Positions 23,888 to 25,412 of a stretch of 25,412 bases of DNA are shown piece by piece; the first letter of the stretch is position 1; each line of letters starts with the position of its first letter. A model generated the notes under the pieces. It did not search any database. It was given only the letters and a program-made list of their open reading frames with translations, and was not told where the DNA came from. The stretch is from Pseudomonadota bacterium (lineage in GTDB: Bacteria > Pseudomonadota > Gammaproteobacteria > Arenicellales > Arenicellaceae): NCBI GenBank assembly GCA_018660405.1, contig JABJKL010000164.1:1-25412 (forward strand), read 5' to 3'. Made by a program: the position numbers and the translations under genes.

Positions 23888-25081
23888 GTGAAAGTGGAAG
23901 AACAAATAGCAGAAATTGAACGGGGTGTTGAGGAAATAGTACCGGAGTCTGAGCTCGTGGAGCGTTTAGAGAACAAACCCCAACTAAGGATCAAAGCTGG
24001 ATTTGATCCCACCGCGCCAGATTTACACCTGGGTCACACCGTTCTAATAAATAAGATGCGGCAGTTTCAGGAGTTGGGGCATAAGGTTGTTTTTCTTATC
24101 GGAGATTTTACTGCGATGATTGGAGACCCGAGTGGCAAATCCGCAACTCGACCGCCGCTGACACGGGAACAAATTGAGGTGAATGCTGCCACTTATAAGG
24201 AACAGGTGTTTAAGATTCTTGACCCCGAGCGGACTGAGGTTCGGTATAACTCTGAGTGGTTCGACAAAATGGGTGCCGACGGAATGGTACGTCTGGCGGC
24301 TCAACACACGGTGGCACGAATGCTTGAACGTGATGACTTTAGCAAGCGATTTAAGGGTGAGCGGCCGATCTCAATTCATGAATTTCTTTATCCCCTGGTG
24401 CAGGGCTACGATTCAGTAGCGCTCAAAAGTGATATAGAGCTGGGTGGTACTGATCAAAAGTTTAATCTGTTGGTGGGCCGCGAGTTACAGAAGCGCGAAG
24501 GGCAGTTGCCACAAATAATTTTGACCATGCCTTTATTAGAGGGGCTCGATGGTGTGCAAAAGATGTCCAAAAGTTTGGACAACACTATTGGTGTCACCGA
24601 TTCGGCGAATGAGATGTTTGGCAAAGTTATGTCGATTTCTGACAAGTTAATGTGGCGTTATATAGAGCTGCTGAGTTTTCGCGCGCTTAATGATGTTGCA
24701 AAGATGCATCAGCAAGTTGATGATGGGGCTAATCCCAGAGATATAAAATTCGATTTCGCCCTGGAAATTGTCGAGCGCTTTCATGATCGTGCTTCGGCAG
24801 AAAGTGCTATGCAGGATTTTATGCAGCGCTTCCAGAAGGGCGGCATACCCGATGACATGCCGGACGTAGAGATAGGAGCAGAAAAGGGGTCAATCCCATT
24901 AGCAAACTTGCTCAAAGATGCTGGCCTGTGCCAGAGCACTTCGGATGCAATGCGCATGGTCAAACAAGGGGCGGTGCGCATTGATGGCGAACGGGTTGAA
25001 GATCCTAAGTTAATGATTAATACAGGGGTAGGCGTTTACCAGGTCGGTAAGAGGAAATTTGCTCGAATTACCGTCGTTTAA
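23888..25081 (+). CDS. tyrS: Tyrosyl-tRNA synthetase
   Basis: The 397-residue class I synthetase joins tyrosine to its tRNA. The HIGH motif appears as HLGH (about residue 47-50) and the KMSKS motif is exact. The C-terminal S4 RNA-binding domain includes QGAVRIDGERVEDPKLMI. The start is a GTG at 23888, or possibly the GTG at 23894; no ATG is available nearby. It is divergent from the M23 gene with a 176-bp gap and lies directly upstream of the rRNA promoter, as I recall for Pseudomonas tyrZ. Confidence 0.97.
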   Translation: MKVEEQIAEIERGVEEIVPESELVERLENKPQLRIKAGFDPTAPDLHLGHTVLINKMRQFQELGHKVVFLIGDFTAMIGDPSGKSATRPPLTREQIEVNAATYKEQVFKILDPERTEVRYNSEWFDKMGADGMVRLAAQHTVARMLERDDFSKRFKGERPISIHEFLYPLVQGYDSVALKSDIELGGTDQKFNLLVGRELQKREGQLPQIILTMPLLEGLDGVQKMSKSLDNTIGVTDSANEMFGKVMSISDKLMWRYIELLSFRALNDVAKMHQQVDDGANPRDIKFDFALEIVERFHDRASAESAMQDFMQRFQKGGIPDDMPDVEIGAEKGSIPLANLLKDAGLCQSTSDAMRMVKQGAVRIDGERVEDPKLMINTGVGVYQVGKRKFARITVV

Positions 25082-25113
25082 GCAGGGTTAATAAAACCGG
25101 TGCAGGATACGCT

Positions 25114-25147
25114 CGAATATTGGCAAAATATTGTTGGATGATATTCG
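25114..25147 (+). terminator. Possible terminator after tyrS
   Basis: CGAATAT and ATATTCG form a 7-bp inverted repeat around a 20-nt loop, about 33 bases past the tyrS stop; a T-run occurs only about 20 bases later. The AT-rich stem and long loop make it a weak candidate. The rest of the 25082-25227 flank shows no gene. Confidence 0.25.
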
Positions 25148-25227
25148 TATAACCTTTTGTATTATCACTGCTTTTTTCTGGCATTTGAGGGTGTGAAAGT
25201 TTTTCACAGTTTTATTACCTACAGGTG

Positions 25228-25255
25228 TTGACGAGATCACTTCTGAGCGTATAAT
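25228..25255 (+). promoter_or_regulatory. rRNA operon P1-type promoter
   Basis: TTGACG (25228-25233) and TATAAT (25250-25255) are 16 bp apart, followed at once by GCGCCCTCCC, the GC-rich discriminator of stringently controlled rrn promoters. AT-rich bases upstream (about 25198-25220) could be an UP element. Transcription should start near 25262, and the 16S gene must lie beyond the right edge. Confidence 0.85.
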
Positions 25256-25304
25256 GCGCCCTCCCTGACAGGCTCATAGACGTAGGTTTTAAGCCAGTTA
25301 GGTT

Positions 25305-25321
25305 CGTTCTTTAAAAATTTA
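25305..25321 (+). promoter_or_regulatory. boxA antitermination site in the rRNA leader
   Basis: CGTTCTTTAAAAATTTA matches the boxA core (TGCTCTTTAA-type) found in 16S leaders, where NusB/NusE bind to prevent early termination. It sits about 45 bp after the predicted transcription start. The leader continues to the window end without reaching mature 16S sequence. Confidence 0.8.
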
Positions 25322-25412
25322 GACCAAACAATTTGTGCGGGTGCTTTCGTCGACGATAGGTTTCCAAAAACCTTGCTCTTGAGGAAGCATCGCAAATCGC
25401 AATGATTCCAAA

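Noticed and set aside
1..25412. CRISPR arrays, insertion sequences, integrases, tRNA genes
   Set aside because: I looked for regularly spaced repeats, transposase or integrase motifs and tRNA-like folds and saw none; the accessory region has no visible mobile-element boundary.

Overview
This window looks like a chromosome segment of a free-living, probably marine gammaproteobacterium related to the Pseudomonadales/Cellvibrionales. The right-hand quarter carries argC, a DUF6776-like gene, a bactofilin, erpA, anmK, an M23 peptidase, tyrS and then the promoter and boxA leader of a ribosomal RNA operon. As I recall, Pseudomonas has a very similar order (argC ... erpA, anmK, M23 peptidase, tyrS/tyrZ, rrn). 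The left two thirds is an accessory metal-handling region. Codon use and base composition were judged by eye only.

Layout. 1-1289 (minus): 5' two thirds or so of a TonB-dependent outer-membrane receptor that leaves the window. 1423-1612: a broken piece of a second CzcA-type pump gene. 1670-3946 (minus): four exported or membrane proteins (small DUF5666-like protein, transmembrane anchor protein, YcnI/DUF1775 copper-binding protein, HupE/UreJ). 4198-10666 (minus): a CzcCBA-type heavy-metal efflux operon with a His-rich membrane protein at its head and a small His-rich exported protein translationally coupled to its end. 10667-10998: no intact gene; it holds a candidate promoter, a probable decayed secreted-protein gene and a 15-bp tandem duplication. 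10999-16512 (minus): a seven-gene operon with a Zn/Mn-type ABC importer (ZnuA-, ZnuC- and ZnuB-like), three small accessory exported or anchored proteins upstream, and a second, strongly diverged ZnuA-like protein at the end. 16804-18054 (plus): a divergent gene for a membrane-bound winged-helix regulator with a CadC/ToxR-like layout. 18191-25081: housekeeping genes. 25082-25412: tyrS 3' flank and rrn promoter/leader.

How they may work together. The efflux half (CzcCBA, its His-rich partners, HupE, YcnI) and the uptake half (TonB receptor, ABC importer, DUF4198- and DUF6162-like proteins) together suggest a metal homeostasis island. Two features tie the parts together. A 20-bp motif matching at 18 of 20 positions lies upstream of both the TonB receptor and the divergent regulator. 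In addition, six of the exported proteins are predicted to start, after signal-peptide removal, with histidine. The most novel-looking unit is the seven-gene importer operon with its ligand-less second binding protein and its divergent membrane-anchored regulator. The metal it carries cannot be read from the sequence.
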